From F1-80-MAGs062 sp046345315 (GTDB taxonomy: Bacteria > Planctomycetota > Planctomycetia > Planctomycetales > Planctomycetaceae): 64,000 bases of DNA. Under the pieces are notes generated by a model. The model was not told the DNA's origin, made no database searches, and was given only the letters and a program-made list of their open reading frames with translations. This document shows positions 16,990 to 25,874 of the stretch, one piece after another. The number at the start of each line of letters is the position of its first letter. Within the stretch, counting starts at the first letter, position 1. The DNA lies in NCBI GenBank assembly GCA_046345315.1, contig JBKDKA010000253.1, forward strand, positions 17,117 through 81,116. The letters run 5' to 3'. The translations under genes were made by a program, and so were the position numbers.

Positions 16990-18033
16990 TCAATGCTGAG
17001 CAGGTGTCTCCGGATTTTCGGTCAGTCGAAGATTGCCTTCATCCTCGGAAAGATCATTCATGATCAGTCCGTTCAGTCGATCGGAGCAGCGATCGGCCGC
17101 TGATGCATTCAGGTGGGTGATGTCTGTGAAGTCTGCCACCGTGAACTCATGATCCGTGCTGAGGTCAATGAGTCTCACGTCGTCATCGAGATATGGTGCC
17201 AGAAACTTTCTGAACTCTTCGATTTCGCCCGGTCGATACGCTCGGATTTCTTCGTGTCGCATCGGCATGATGCACAGGAAGACTTTTGTTCCGTGTGCCT
17301 CACAGTCGTCGAGAATCCGTTCAAAGTAACTGACAAGAAGAGTGTTTCGTCGACTATCGCGTGCGACACTGTCCGTCGGTTGTGCTGTTCCAGGGAAGAT
17401 ATACTGACCACTTGTTCGAAGATATGGTCGATCAGCCGCTGAGGTCAGCAGATATTTGGGATTGAGAGTCTTCGGAAAACGTCGGAGCCATCGTCGAAAT
17501 TCTGTGCTCCGATCGGGAGGATAGTCTGCTGCGTATTCCGGGTCCAGAAATCTGGAATAGGCAAAGTTGCGGTCACTCTTCCAGACACTGAACTGGAAAT
17601 AATCGACTCCCAGAACGAGCGATGTAATGTGATGATTTCGGTCTCGCAGCCACTTCAATTTGTAATACATCTGATTGAATGAATCGTTGTCGCATCCAAA
17701 GTTGAAGGTGGGAATTGAAAACTGGTCGGGATTCAGTCCGCGATAAATGCGGGAGTTTCCAAGCAGCAGGAGATCGAATTCACGATGGTCAGCAATCTGA
17801 AACGAGGACGTAATCTGTGATTCCGTGTCGGGGCCGTTAGCACGTTCCAGAATGGAGTTCCCAAAGAAGATTCCGACTGGCAGATAAGGAAGATAAACCA
17901 GCAACGGAATAGAAACAAAAAGCAAGACTCTCCTGATGAAAGCCCACAGATCTCTGTCCATTTCCTGCGAACTCCGACACCTTGTCCCTGATTCAGCACT
18001 TTCGCAGACATTCAGTTGTCTGCGGACATTCAT
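16990..18033 (-). CDS. SGNH-type O-acyltransferase partner (DltD/AlgX-like)
   Basis: 347 residues. An N-terminal membrane anchor (VLLFVSIPLLVYLPYLPVGIFF as a hydrophobic run) is followed by an extracytoplasmic SGNH-like domain: LLLLGNSRIYRG with the probable nucleophile Ser94, and near the C-terminus a DITHLN segment that supplies the Asp/His pair. Such proteins work with a membrane-bound O-acyltransferase to move acyl groups onto exported polysaccharide. The gene starts 6 bases after the MBOAT gene, strongly suggesting they act as a pair. ATG at 18033 was taken; ATG at 17961, just before the membrane helix, is also possible. Confidence 0.72.
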   Translation of the reverse strand: MNVRRQLNVCESAESGTRCRSSQEMDRDLWAFIRRVLLFVSIPLLVYLPYLPVGIFFGNSILERANGPDTESQITSSFQIADHREFDLLLLGNSRIYRGLNPDQFSIPTFNFGCDNDSFNQMYYKLKWLRDRNHHITSLVLGVDYFQFSVWKSDRNFAYSRFLDPEYAADYPPDRSTEFRRWLRRFPKTLNPKYLLTSAADRPYLRTSGQYIFPGTAQPTDSVARDSRRNTLLVSYFERILDDCEAHGTKVFLCIMPMRHEEIRAYRPGEIEEFRKFLAPYLDDDVRLIDLSTDHEFTVADFTDITHLNASAADRCSDRLNGLIMNDLSEDEGNLRLTENPETPAQH

Positions 18034-18039
18034 CAACTG

Positions 18040-19476
18040 TCAGAACTGAAAATAGATGAACTCCTGCTCTTTTCCTGCCCAGACGGCAATCACGGCACAC
18101 ATCGCATAGTAGACCGCGAATCGTACGGAACGTGGCCAGCTCACTCCTAAATCCGCGATCGCAAATTCCTTTTCTCTGCCCAGCCATTCGAGTGCCATGA
18201 AGACCATAACCAGACCGCAGAGTCGCAGATCAACGATGTCGGGAAATTCCAGAAACGGACCTGAAAACATTCGCCGCAGGTACTGTACAGCATGTGAAAT
18301 GGACTGAGCTCGGAAGAAGATCCATGCCAGCGCGCACATGCAGAAGGTACTGGCCATTGCGAACGTTTCTGAAATCGTCGGGAAAATCCGACCTGCAGCC
18401 ACAATGTCCGTATTCCGGCGATTCACCTTCAGAAGGAGAAGCGGAAGGAAATAGGCGGCATTCAGAGCCCCCCAGGCAATGTAAGTCCAGTTTGCTCCAT
18501 GCCAGAAGCCGCTCAGCATGAAAACGATGAAGACATTCCGTACGCTGCGGAGTCTGTCACAGCGACTGCCGCCCAGCGGAATGTAGACGTAGTCTCGGAA
18601 CCAGGTCGAAAGGGAGATATGCCAGCGTCGCCAGAACTCAGCGATGTCTCTTGAGAAGTACGGAAACGCAAAGTTCCGCATCAGCTGAAAACCGAAAAGG
18701 TGTGCTGTACCGATCGCGATGTTCGAATATCCGGAAAAATCACAGTACACCTGAAGTGTGAAGAAAACAGCTCCTGCCACGAGACTGATGCCGGAGTAGA
18801 GGTCTGTGTTATTGAAAGCCGCATTCGCAGTCGCAGCACAGTTGTCGGCGATCACGACTTTCGTAAACAGTCCCCAGAGGATCTGCCGCAGACCTCTGAC
18901 TGCGTTCGAGTAGTCAAAGCGGCGTTCGCGGTAGAACTGAGGCAGCAGGTTTTCGGCTCGTTCAATCGGACCGGCCACGAGCTGCGGAAAGAAGCTGACG
19001 AATGCTGCGAATGCAATCGGGTCACGAGTTGCCGCAAGCTGACCGCGATACACGTCGATCGTATATCCCAGCGTCTGCAGTGTGTAGAAACTGATACCGA
19101 CCGGAAGAACGACATTCAGTGAGGTCGGGCTGAACTCAGCTCCAAGGAACGAAAATGCGTCCGCAAACGACTCCGCAAAGAAGTTGAAATACTTGAAAAA
19201 TCCGAGGAGTCCGAGATTCGTACAGAGGCTGATTCTCAGGATACGCTTTTTCTTTTCACTGTCCTTCGCAGAGTCGATCTGGACGGCGAGGAAAAAATCC
19301 AGCATTGAGCTGAAAATGATCAGCGTCAGAAAGCGGACATCCCACCATCCATAAAAGACATAGCTGGCAATTGTCACGAACAGGTTCTGAATTCGCAGTG
19401 ACCTGTTGGCGACAAACCAGTAAAGAAAAAACACTATCGGCAGGAAAACTGCGAAATCTATGGAGTTAAACAGCAT
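18040..19476 (-). CDS. MBOAT-family O-acyltransferase (AlgI/DltB-like)
   Basis: 478-residue polytopic inner-membrane enzyme. It starts MLFNSIDFAVFLPIVFF as AlgI-type proteins do, with YVFYGWWD, then FWRRWHISLSTWFRDYVYIPLGG with the first conserved His, and the catalytic His326 in SGFWHGANWTYIAWG. It moves an acyl, probably acetyl, group across the membrane for O-acylation of a surface glycan, together with the SGNH protein encoded just downstream. The ATG at 19476 was preferred to one six codons earlier because it gives the family's usual N-terminus. Which glycan is modified is not known. Confidence 0.9.
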   Translation of the reverse strand: MLFNSIDFAVFLPIVFFLYWFVANRSLRIQNLFVTIASYVFYGWWDVRFLTLIIFSSMLDFFLAVQIDSAKDSEKKKRILRISLCTNLGLLGFFKYFNFFAESFADAFSFLGAEFSPTSLNVVLPVGISFYTLQTLGYTIDVYRGQLAATRDPIAFAAFVSFFPQLVAGPIERAENLLPQFYRERRFDYSNAVRGLRQILWGLFTKVVIADNCAATANAAFNNTDLYSGISLVAGAVFFTLQVYCDFSGYSNIAIGTAHLFGFQLMRNFAFPYFSRDIAEFWRRWHISLSTWFRDYVYIPLGGSRCDRLRSVRNVFIVFMLSGFWHGANWTYIAWGALNAAYFLPLLLLKVNRRNTDIVAAGRIFPTISETFAMASTFCMCALAWIFFRAQSISHAVQYLRRMFSGPFLEFPDIVDLRLCGLVMVFMALEWLGREKEFAIADLGVSWPRSVRFAVYYAMCAVIAVWAGKEQEFIYFQF

Positions 19477-19536
19477 ATGCTCATCAGACCGCAATCAGGA
19501 CTGTTTCCACCAGACGTTTCGTACTCGCCAGAGTTT

Positions 19537-19557
19537 GGATTCCGCGCAGGTGGGAAT
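19537..19557. repeat. Half copy of the ATTCCCGCGCAGG dyad repeat
   Basis: GGATTCCGCGCAGGTGGGAAT matches one arm of the 14018-14080 dyad with one base missing. It sits between the convergent edges of the MBOAT gene start and the DUF4254 gene stop. The second arm is absent, so it is a relic. Confidence 0.6.
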
Positions 19558-19559
19558 AC

Positions 19560-20156
19560 TCAGCCGGCGCGTCGCAGCTGAGGGTTCAGTTCTTTGTCGG
19601 TGTACATCTTGAACTGAAAATACACTCGAAAACTTCGTGTTCCCGCGTCGACCTGGCGGATCAGGTCATCCAGTGCGGATGACAGATCGCTGATCTGCTG
19701 TCGAATGGTCGTCACCTTTGATGCGCATCGGCTTCGGTGTTCCTCGGAAGCATCCCGTCGCAGTGATTCCTCTGTCATGTGATAATTCTTGAGTGCCAGA
19801 ATCGACAGGCGATCAATCATCATTCCCGGAGTTTCTGAATTGAAGGAACAGCCCGATGGTCGAGGATTGAACTCCGACACAGTCATCTGGTCCATTTTCT
19901 CGATGAGGTCATTCCGTTTTTGATTGTGTCGATCGATCCGTCGTTTTGCCTGAACGACCCGCTCGGCACCCAGATCGTCTCGTCTGGCGATATCCTCTTC
20001 GTGCCAGAGAAGAAAATTCTCGAGGTGATTCTGTTCGACGAGCCCGATGAATCCTTCACCGGAAGCCTCGGGCGTTTCGGAATGCCAGACATCTGTTCGC
20101 TGCCGCTGCAGACTCGTGATGGAAGTCGAAATGATCGCTTCTCTTATCGTTTTCAT
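19560..20156 (-). CDS. DUF4254 protein
   Basis: 198-residue soluble protein. It carries the DUF4254 hallmarks: a NFLLWHEEDIARR segment, then VVQAKRRIDRHNQKRNDLIEKMD, and later MIDRLSILALKNYHM. The function is unknown; the family is often found beside heptosyltransferase and other envelope sugar genes, and the context here agrees. Mostly helical and charged, with no signal peptide. The ATG at 20156 (MKTIREAII) is chosen since sequence upstream of it overlaps the intergenic space to the GT-B-like gene and has no family similarity. It ends 3 bases from the half repeat. Confidence 0.75.
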   Translation of the reverse strand: MKTIREAIISTSITSLQRQRTDVWHSETPEASGEGFIGLVEQNHLENFLLWHEEDIARRDDLGAERVVQAKRRIDRHNQKRNDLIEKMDQMTVSEFNPRPSGCSFNSETPGMMIDRLSILALKNYHMTEESLRRDASEEHRSRCASKVTTIRQQISDLSSALDDLIRQVDAGTRSFRVYFQFKMYTDKELNPQLRRAG

Positions 20157-20259
20157 AACCAACTCGATTCCGTTCTGAGTGCTGAAGCAGTTGGCTGCCG
20201 TTGACGTGACGCTGATTGTCGCTGGCAGACAGAGATGAAACTCCGGTGGTCCCTGAGAT

Positions 20260-21762
20260 TTAAGCTGCGCGTTTTCTGTATTTCGATGCAATCTTTGCCA
20301 CGGTCTTTACAACGTGACAGAAGACATTGTCAGAAGTCCTGGCAACACGACTCAGGAACGGACGAAAGATCTGAATTCCATTGGGAACGATGACGCTTCC
20401 ATTGTGAGCGACAAACTTCATGGGGTCGTAATCGCGCTCCTGAAATCCTGCCAGTCGGGCTGCGTTCTGCCGATCCTTCGGAGTGAGATCTCTGCGCAAT
20501 AGCTCCTGAAGTTCTGTCATGTCTTTGGGGTTATAGGAAACGTCAAGCTGGTCAAAGAATGAGGGGCCAAGCATGATGGCCGGCTTACCCATCCAGCACG
20601 CCTCGATGGTTACTGTCGAGCCGAAGGTCAGAACAATATCGCTCCATTCGATCAGCGTGTACGTGTTTGCTGTATCTGTCGGGTAGTAGATGACTGAGTT
20701 TGGAAGCGATTCGATCACTTTGAACGGAGTCGTGATGTCGCTGGCCATATCGGCCTGATTCGGATGAAAACGGATACAGAAAAGATAGTCCGGGTTATCG
20801 ACGCAGACTGTCCTGACGACTTCTGCATAATCCGGAAAAGGAGATCGCCACTCTTTTCCAAGCGACTCAAATTCATCCTGACTGCTCAGGAAAATCGTAA
20901 TACGCTTTTTGAACCCACTGGAACTCGGCGGAGTGAATTCTGTGGAATGTTTCTTTGCATACTTATTGTCTTTCGGTCGACGTCGGCGACTGAAATACTG
21001 CTCCGCGAGTTTGAAATCAGCAGGCTGTCGAAGAATTCGCTCCTGGATTCGAATTCGATCGTGTGCTGTATGGCCGGCGAAAATGATCGGCTGACCGCAG
21101 GCAGTCACTTCCATGGTATTGAACGGAATGTTTCGGTCTTTTGCAGCAATGATGCAGAATCGAGAACAGGCGTGTCGCCCGTTGAACACTTCGATCCGAT
21201 CCGGTCGCTCACGATCCAGAAGAGTTTTCATGGATCGAAGCAGGGAGGCCGACGTAGCGAAATATGCTCTTTTGATCAGCCGAATCAGGAAGTCCTTCGA
21301 GCTGTCTCCGGCGAGTTGTCGGAACGTGGAGGTCACACCGCTCTGAACGCCTTCAATCAGAGCCTGCTTTTCATGCAGAAGCAGAGTGTCGGAAGGTCGA
21401 CCTTCTTCCGGAGTCGCGCGCAGCGGGATGAGATTGAGTCCTGCAGCCTCAGCTGTCTGACATACTCTTGATCGGCAGATGCTGCAGACAATGCGGCTGC
21501 CGGAATAGTTCACGGCACAGGTACCGCCATGCCCGTCACAATAAGTGAACAGAACCTCGGACCCGGATTCCTGCAGCTCCCTCGCACGAGCGACAGCCAT
21601 CAGGAGATGCTTTCGCCAAACGGGGTAGGCGGCATGAATGACGACACGCTCCGGTCGAGGCAGCACATCGAAATTCACAGGATCGGATTTCGCTGAATCT
21701 GAGGTGTTCTGAAAGCTCATTGCCGAGTTCCCGCTTTCAACGACTGCTGGTATAGCATCCAT
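20260..21762 (-). CDS. GT-B-like surface-carbohydrate protein
   Basis: 500-residue protein without an obvious signal peptide. The N-terminal half (HAAYPVWRKHLLMAVARA, then a Cys-rich TCAVNYSGSRIVCSICRSRVC stretch, interrupted here by short gaps in similarity) looks like a nucleotide-sugar or polysaccharide-binding Rossmann domain. The C-terminal half has CIRFHPN, then DIVLTFGSTVTIEACWMGKPAIMLG, the classical donor-binding pattern of GT-B glycosyltransferases and capsule synthesis proteins. It lies between the DUF4254 and amidotransferase genes, all on the minus strand. It is a candidate for transferring the nonulosonate made by the divergent operon, but that is inference and the exact family is not identified. 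Confidence 0.6.
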   Translation of the reverse strand: MDAIPAVVESGNSAMSFQNTSDSAKSDPVNFDVLPRPERVVIHAAYPVWRKHLLMAVARARELQESGSEVLFTYCDGHGGTCAVNYSGSRIVCSICRSRVCQTAEAAGLNLIPLRATPEEGRPSDTLLLHEKQALIEGVQSGVTSTFRQLAGDSSKDFLIRLIKRAYFATSASLLRSMKTLLDRERPDRIEVFNGRHACSRFCIIAAKDRNIPFNTMEVTACGQPIIFAGHTAHDRIRIQERILRQPADFKLAEQYFSRRRRPKDNKYAKKHSTEFTPPSSSGFKKRITIFLSSQDEFESLGKEWRSPFPDYAEVVRTVCVDNPDYLFCIRFHPNQADMASDITTPFKVIESLPNSVIYYPTDTANTYTLIEWSDIVLTFGSTVTIEACWMGKPAIMLGPSFFDQLDVSYNPKDMTELQELLRRDLTPKDRQNAARLAGFQERDYDPMKFVAHNGSVIVPNGIQIFRPFLSRVARTSDNVFCHVVKTVAKIASKYRKRAA

Positions 21763-21824
21763 GGATTTCAGGACTGCACCTCGTGATTTCCTTCAGGGAT
21801 CACGGGGGGCACAAGTAACAGCAA

Positions 21825-23081
21825 CTACGCGGCGCGAACCTGCGAGATTTCAGCGTCGTTGAGTCCGGATCCAGCCACCGTGTGGCGCAGTTTCCACCTT
21901 CCGGCTTCGTCTTTGCCCCAGAGATGCGGAGAACGAAATCGATCAGCCAGCTCATGGAACCGCTCAGGCTCCATTCCGATGCACTCCATGACTTCATCGA
22001 AGTATCGATCCGGAAATTCGCCGTCGAAACGATTGACGAGTGCGACGGCTTCGTCACGGAGAATGTGACCGTTTCGGATTTCCTGGGACGCGTCATACGT
22101 CGCCCGTCCGATACCGAACTTAATGTACGTCGTGTAGTAATGCAGATCGTCGATCTTGTCGTCAATACTGTTGTACTTGCTGTACGTTCCCTGTGTTCGG
22201 AAAGGCCTGGCTTTGAAGCCGCAGTTTTCCACAGCGTAGTAATAGACTTCCTGCGGTGTCCACTTCAGGTAATAACCCAGATAGTGAACCTGCACATCGG
22301 TTCGTGTGATCTCATCCGCAGGAGCCGGAAGGAAGCACATCAGATCGCTGATCGAAAGAGAATGCTTCTCGATCAGTTCGTTCAGCGAAACACCTCCCAG
22401 AAAAATTTCATCGAGATTGTTGAACGTGTGATATGCCCGACTGCGAAGGCTGGTGGCGGTGTCTGCGATCGGATTGCCGTATTCGGCTTCATTTTCGCCG
22501 TAGAACACCAGGGGAATTCCGAGCTTCGCGGCAAGTTTCGGACCGAGATTCTTCTGTCCCAGCATGAATGTCTGGAACGGATGGAACAGATTCTCGATGG
22601 ATAATCGAGTCAGAAGATTCATCACCCGGCCGTTGCGGGTGAAGAGCATGTTGTCGAACCCGCCGACGTCCAGCCAGTTTTTCCAGTTCCTGTAACCGTA
22701 GTCGGTGTAAAGAATGGGTGGCCAGGTTACGGTCAGCGGATGCATCCCGTATTTGTACTTCAGGACGTGTGACTGGTAGGCGCTGTCTTTTCCGCCGCTT
22801 CCCGGGACAATACAGTCGTAAGATCCGTCTTTTGAACGATGTTTATCCAGCAGCTGAAGAAGTTCATCCTCACGCTGTTTCCAGTTGATTTTCTGTTTGT
22901 CCTCGGCGACTCGGCAGGCATCACAGACTCCCTGATGGTCCAGGGCGAGAGTGGTTTTCCTCGAATGGATGGTGTGTCGAAACTCTACGGCCGATGAAGG
23001 CCGCTGGTTCGACATTACGCATCGCCTGCAGAAACGAACCTGCTGCGGGAGACCGTAAAAAGCCTCGAGGCCCTGAGACAT
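21825..23081 (-). CDS. N-acetyl sugar amidotransferase (WbpG/PseA-like)
   Basis: 418-residue PP-loop ATPase. The pyrophosphatase loop PGSGGKDSA is at residues 93-101, and two cysteine pairs (FCRRC at 18-21, GVCDAC at 53-56) form the probable metal site. WbpG and PseA homologues turn an N-acetyl group of a sugar into an acetamidino group, using ammonia delivered by HisH/HisF-like partners, which are encoded directly upstream here. An AAAGGA site precedes the ATG. The leg operon begins on the other strand just beyond HisF2, so the likely substrate is a legionaminic acid or its precursor; a 2,3-diacetamido sugar is the alternative. Confidence 0.87.
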   Translation of the reverse strand: MSQGLEAFYGLPQQVRFCRRCVMSNQRPSSAVEFRHTIHSRKTTLALDHQGVCDACRVAEDKQKINWKQREDELLQLLDKHRSKDGSYDCIVPGSGGKDSAYQSHVLKYKYGMHPLTVTWPPILYTDYGYRNWKNWLDVGGFDNMLFTRNGRVMNLLTRLSIENLFHPFQTFMLGQKNLGPKLAAKLGIPLVFYGENEAEYGNPIADTATSLRSRAYHTFNNLDEIFLGGVSLNELIEKHSLSISDLMCFLPAPADEITRTDVQVHYLGYYLKWTPQEVYYYAVENCGFKARPFRTQGTYSKYNSIDDKIDDLHYYTTYIKFGIGRATYDASQEIRNGHILRDEAVALVNRFDGEFPDRYFDEVMECIGMEPERFHELADRFRSPHLWGKDEAGRWKLRHTVAGSGLNDAEISQVRAA

Positions 23082-23138
23082 TTTGCATCCTTTCGCCGAG
23101 TCATCTGCACCAGTCCATGGTGCGACTCATGTTTCACT

Positions 23139-23786
23139 TCAGATCTGGTTGGCCCAGTTCCTGCAGAGCTGAATTCCCGAGGGACCGCTCTTTTCCGGAT
23201 GGAACTGGACGCCGAGTATATTTTCATTCTGGACGGCACAGCAATAGCAGATACTGCCGTATTCAGCCTGAAGTAGTGTCATCGAAGGATCGTCAGGCTG
23301 AACAAAGTAGGAATGGACGAAATACATATGTGTTTCGTCAGGAATACCATTGAGAATTTCTGAGTGTTTTTCAGGGTCGTGACGGGTCACCTGATTCCAG
23401 CCGACATTCGGGATTCGAAGTCTCCGCCCCGATTCATGCTGTTCGGGAAGGCGCACGACGCGTCCCGGCAGCAGACTGAGTCCCTGATGGAACCCGAACT
23501 CTTCGCTGTGATCGAACAGCAGCTGCATGCCCAGACAGATGCCGAGGATCGGAATGCCGGACACAGCGGCTTCTCGGAGGGCATCCACGAGGCCCCGCTG
23601 ATGTAATTCGCTCATTGCATCACCGAAAGCTCCCACGCCTGGAAGAATGATTCCATCCGCGTTCAGAAGATCCTCGGGGGACGCTGAAACAGTGCACTGA
23701 AACCCCGCAGAACTGAGCGCCTGCTGAATGCTGAAGAGATTTCCGAGGCGATAGTCAACAATGATAATGCGGGAAGAAGACTTCAT
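23139..23786 (-). CDS. hisH2: HisH-like glutamine amidotransferase (HisH2 type)
   Basis: 215-residue class I glutaminase. The nucleophile is Cys84 in LGICLGMQLLF and the His/Glu pair is in GVQFHPEKSG; the N-terminal IIIVDYRLGNLFSIQ is the HisH signature. The ATG at 23786 overlaps the hisF stop codon (ATGA), better than the ATG four codons upstream. In HisH2/HisF2 pairs beside WbpG-type genes the glutaminase supplies ammonia for amidination of a sugar, not for histidine synthesis. No other his genes are in the window, and the amidotransferase follows 57 bases downstream, so this special role is favoured. Confidence 0.88.
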   Translation of the reverse strand: MKSSSRIIIVDYRLGNLFSIQQALSSAGFQCTVSASPEDLLNADGIILPGVGAFGDAMSELHQRGLVDALREAAVSGIPILGICLGMQLLFDHSEEFGFHQGLSLLPGRVVRLPEQHESGRRLRIPNVGWNQVTRHDPEKHSEILNGIPDETHMYFVHSYFVQPDDPSMTLLQAEYGSICYCCAVQNENILGVQFHPEKSGPSGIQLCRNWANQI

Positions 23787-24643
23787 TCGTGTTGACATTT
23801 CCGAATTGGAAATCCGGATCCGATAAGGTAGTTCTTGAGTTCTGGCAATGTCGTCGTCCGAATTCGTTTCATGCTCCTGCCACTGAGCAGGAACTCCCGG
23901 TTTCCTTCGGTCATTGAACTGTCTTCGTCAGGAATGGACTGCACGGCGCTGTAATGCAGGATGCCCGCCATGGCCACGGCACTGATTCCGGTTTTCTTAA
24001 GAACATCGGCGACATCGTTGCTGCTTCCGGCTCCACCATGAGCAATAACCGGAACGGAAACCTGATCGGCCACGGCTGACGTCAGTTCAAGATCGTAGCC
24101 TTCCCCGGTTCCCTCCCGATCGACAGACGTGATCAGGATTTCTCCCGCACCGAGCTTTTCTGCCTGAATTGCCCAATCAACGGCATTGATTTCGGTTTGT
24201 TCCCGGCCATTATCAGTAAAGGCAAGAAATTCTCCGCTGGCACTGCGCATACACTCAATCGCCACCACAATCGTTGATGATCCGAAGCGAACTGCAGCCT
24301 GACTGATCAGCTTCGGATTTCGGATGGCGGCTGTGTTGATGGCGACCTTGTCTGCACCGGCGGACAGCACGGAGGAAATATCGTCCAGTGTGCGCAGTCC
24401 GCCTCCCACGGTGAGCGGAATGAAAGTGTTTCGAGCCGTTCTCGAGATCAATTCCCGGAGACTGTTGCGTTCGAACAGGCTGGCCACGACATCCTGATAG
24501 AACAGTTCATCTGCACCCGATTCATAGTAAAGCTTCGCAAAGTGCTCTGGTTTTCCCAGAACGCGAAGCCCTTCGAGATGAATGCCCTTGACGAGGTTTG
24601 GTCCCTTGATATCGAGCCTGGGAATGATACGTATGCACGGCAT
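23783..24643 (-). CDS. hisF2: HisF-like ammonia-channel/cyclase subunit (HisF2 type)
   Basis: 286-residue TIM barrel. It starts MPCIRIIPRLDIKG with the conserved Asp11, and has VKGIHLEGLRVLG, then TVGGGLRT, DKVAINTAA and PVIAHGGAG phosphate-binding turns. The variant IHLEGLRVLGKP, rather than the standard histidine-pathway VNFV segment, is characteristic of HisF2 proteins that accompany sugar amidotransferases. It pairs with HisH through an ATGA overlap. Residues upstream of Met at 24643 in the open frame show no family similarity and are excluded. It is the first gene of a minus-strand transcript that diverges from the leg operon. Confidence 0.87.
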   Translation of the reverse strand: MPCIRIIPRLDIKGPNLVKGIHLEGLRVLGKPEHFAKLYYESGADELFYQDVVASLFERNSLRELISRTARNTFIPLTVGGGLRTLDDISSVLSAGADKVAINTAAIRNPKLISQAAVRFGSSTIVVAIECMRSASGEFLAFTDNGREQTEINAVDWAIQAEKLGAGEILITSVDREGTGEGYDLELTSAVADQVSVPVIAHGGAGSSNDVADVLKKTGISAVAMAGILHYSAVQSIPDEDSSMTEGNREFLLSGRSMKRIRTTTLPELKNYLIGSGFPIRKCQHE

Positions 24644-24688
24644 GGATGGTGGTTTTTCGCCGCAGCGGATTCTCGGATCGACCGTCCG

Positions 24689-24708
24689 CCGGGATGTAAC
24701 TATCCCGG
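24689..24708. promoter_or_regulatory. Inverted repeat in the hisF2 leader
   Basis: CCGGGAT, six bases (GTAACT), then ATCCCGG form a perfect 7-base inverted repeat about 45 bases upstream of the hisF2 start. It could be a repressor site or an RNA hairpin. No binding protein can be named. Confidence 0.4.
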
Positions 24709-24957
24709 GAAACAGTCCGATCACGAATTGTCGTAATCCGCAGAAAACACGGGTAACGACAGGCCCTCAACACTTGAATCGGATCTGTCCCGAATCATCG
24801 CAGAACCCCCGAAATTACACAACAGAAGCCCCGTACCGGTTCTGATGATCTCGCGATCAATGCCTGAATCTTCGTCGACGGACAGGCAGAAATTGCTCCT
24901 GCTCAGAGAACACGAAATCCATATGAGTAAATCAGTTAGGACGCAACTTCCTTTGTA

Positions 24958-24986
24958 TTGACTCACGATTGCGGATTCTGATATCA
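24958..24986 (+). promoter_or_regulatory. Weak candidate promoter for the leg operon
   Basis: TTGACT at 24958-24963 is followed at about the right distance by an AT-rich ATATCA. It lies about 170 bases before legF. The -10 box is poor, so confidence is low. Confidence 0.25.
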
Positions 24987-25136
24987 AGTCCGATTGATGA
25001 CTCGAAAACGGTCTGTTTTCAACGATCGGTTTTCGGGGCCTCAGATCTGCAGCGTCTGTCAGGGAGACAGATGTCATCGTGGCCGACGTTAAGACAATGC
25101 CGCGAATCAGTTCAAATGATGACAGGGATGTCTGCG

Positions 25137-25874
25137 ATGGAAAAAATCCTGAGCTGTACTTTTGCACGCGGTGGCTCAAAGGGGATTCCCGGGAAGAATA
25201 TTCGTATTCTCGGAGGGCGACCTCTGATTGCCCACTCAATTCAGTGTGCCCTGTCCAGTCGTTATATCACCCGCCAGATTGTCTCCACGGACTGTCCGGA
25301 GATTGCTGCGGTCGCGCGTTCCTGGGGAGCGGAGGTTCCGTTTCTTCGTCCCTCGTACCTTGCCACCGATACAGTCCCTGAACGACTTGCCTGGCGTCAT
25401 GCGATCGCAACGATGGAGGAACTGGATCAGACACGCTATGACATTCTCGTCAGTGTGCCACCCACTTGTCCGCTGCGACACCCTGAAGACATTGATCGAT
25501 GCATTGAATTGCTGCTTTCCAGTGATGCAGACATCGTTGTCACCGCAACCGAAACCTCGGGAAATCCGTATTTCAACATGATCACGCTCGATCGAGACGG
25601 ATTCGCTCGGCTGGCATCCAACCCGGATGGACTGGTCACGCGTCGGCAGGATGCCCCGACCGTGTACGGTCTGACTGCTGTTGCGTATGCAACCCGACGT
25701 GATCCTGTCATGACGACGGATTCCTACTTTCAGGGGCGAGTCAAGGCAGTGATTGTGCCTCAGGAAAGGGCGATCGATATTGATTCTCCCCTCGATCTGG
25801 AATTCGCGGAGTTCCTGCTGAGCCGACGAAATCCAGCGGAAACCGTCTCCACGCGTCGTCAGCGAGCAGCATGA
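25137..25874 (+). CDS. legF: CMP-nonulosonate cytidylyltransferase (LegF/NeuA-like)
   Basis: 245-residue enzyme that activates a nonulosonic acid with CTP. The cytidylyltransferase signature ARGGSKGIPGKN is at residues 10-21, with VPPTCPLRHPEDID and ERAIDIDSPLDLEFAE later, all typical of NeuA/LegF/PseF. The ATG at 25137 has a CAGGG site 9 bases upstream; ATG at 25128 is an alternative. Upstream residues in the open frame lack similarity. Neighbouring genes give a legionaminate, rather than sialic acid, context. It is the first gene of the plus-strand operon, with a 208-base gap before legI. Confidence 0.85.
   Translation: MEKILSCTFARGGSKGIPGKNIRILGGRPLIAHSIQCALSSRYITRQIVSTDCPEIAAVARSWGAEVPFLRPSYLATDTVPERLAWRHAIATMEELDQTRYDILVSVPPTCPLRHPEDIDRCIELLLSSDADIVVTATETSGNPYFNMITLDRDGFARLASNPDGLVTRRQDAPTVYGLTAVAYATRRDPVMTTDSYFQGRVKAVIVPQERAIDIDSPLDLEFAEFLLSRRNPAETVSTRRQRAA

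Larger units (their letters stand above)
24644..25136. other. Divergent intergenic region, hisF2 / legionaminate operon
   Basis: 493 bases between two head-to-head transcription units. A minus-strand frame of 172 codons crosses the region but has no recognisable similarity and runs into the LegF reading frame, so I do not call it a gene. A small palindromic hairpin and a possible promoter are listed separately. This is the likely regulatory hub for nonulosonate synthesis. Confidence 0.6.

Noticed and set aside
23139..24643. hisH/hisF as histidine biosynthesis genes
   Set aside because: No other his genes nearby, HisF2-type N-terminus, and the amidotransferase partner directly follows, so the sugar amidination role is preferred.
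24721..25239. 172-codon minus-strand frame between hisF2 and legF
   Set aside because: No recognisable similarity, Ser/Arg-rich as random frames here often are, and it crosses the first 100 bases of the well-supported legF gene.
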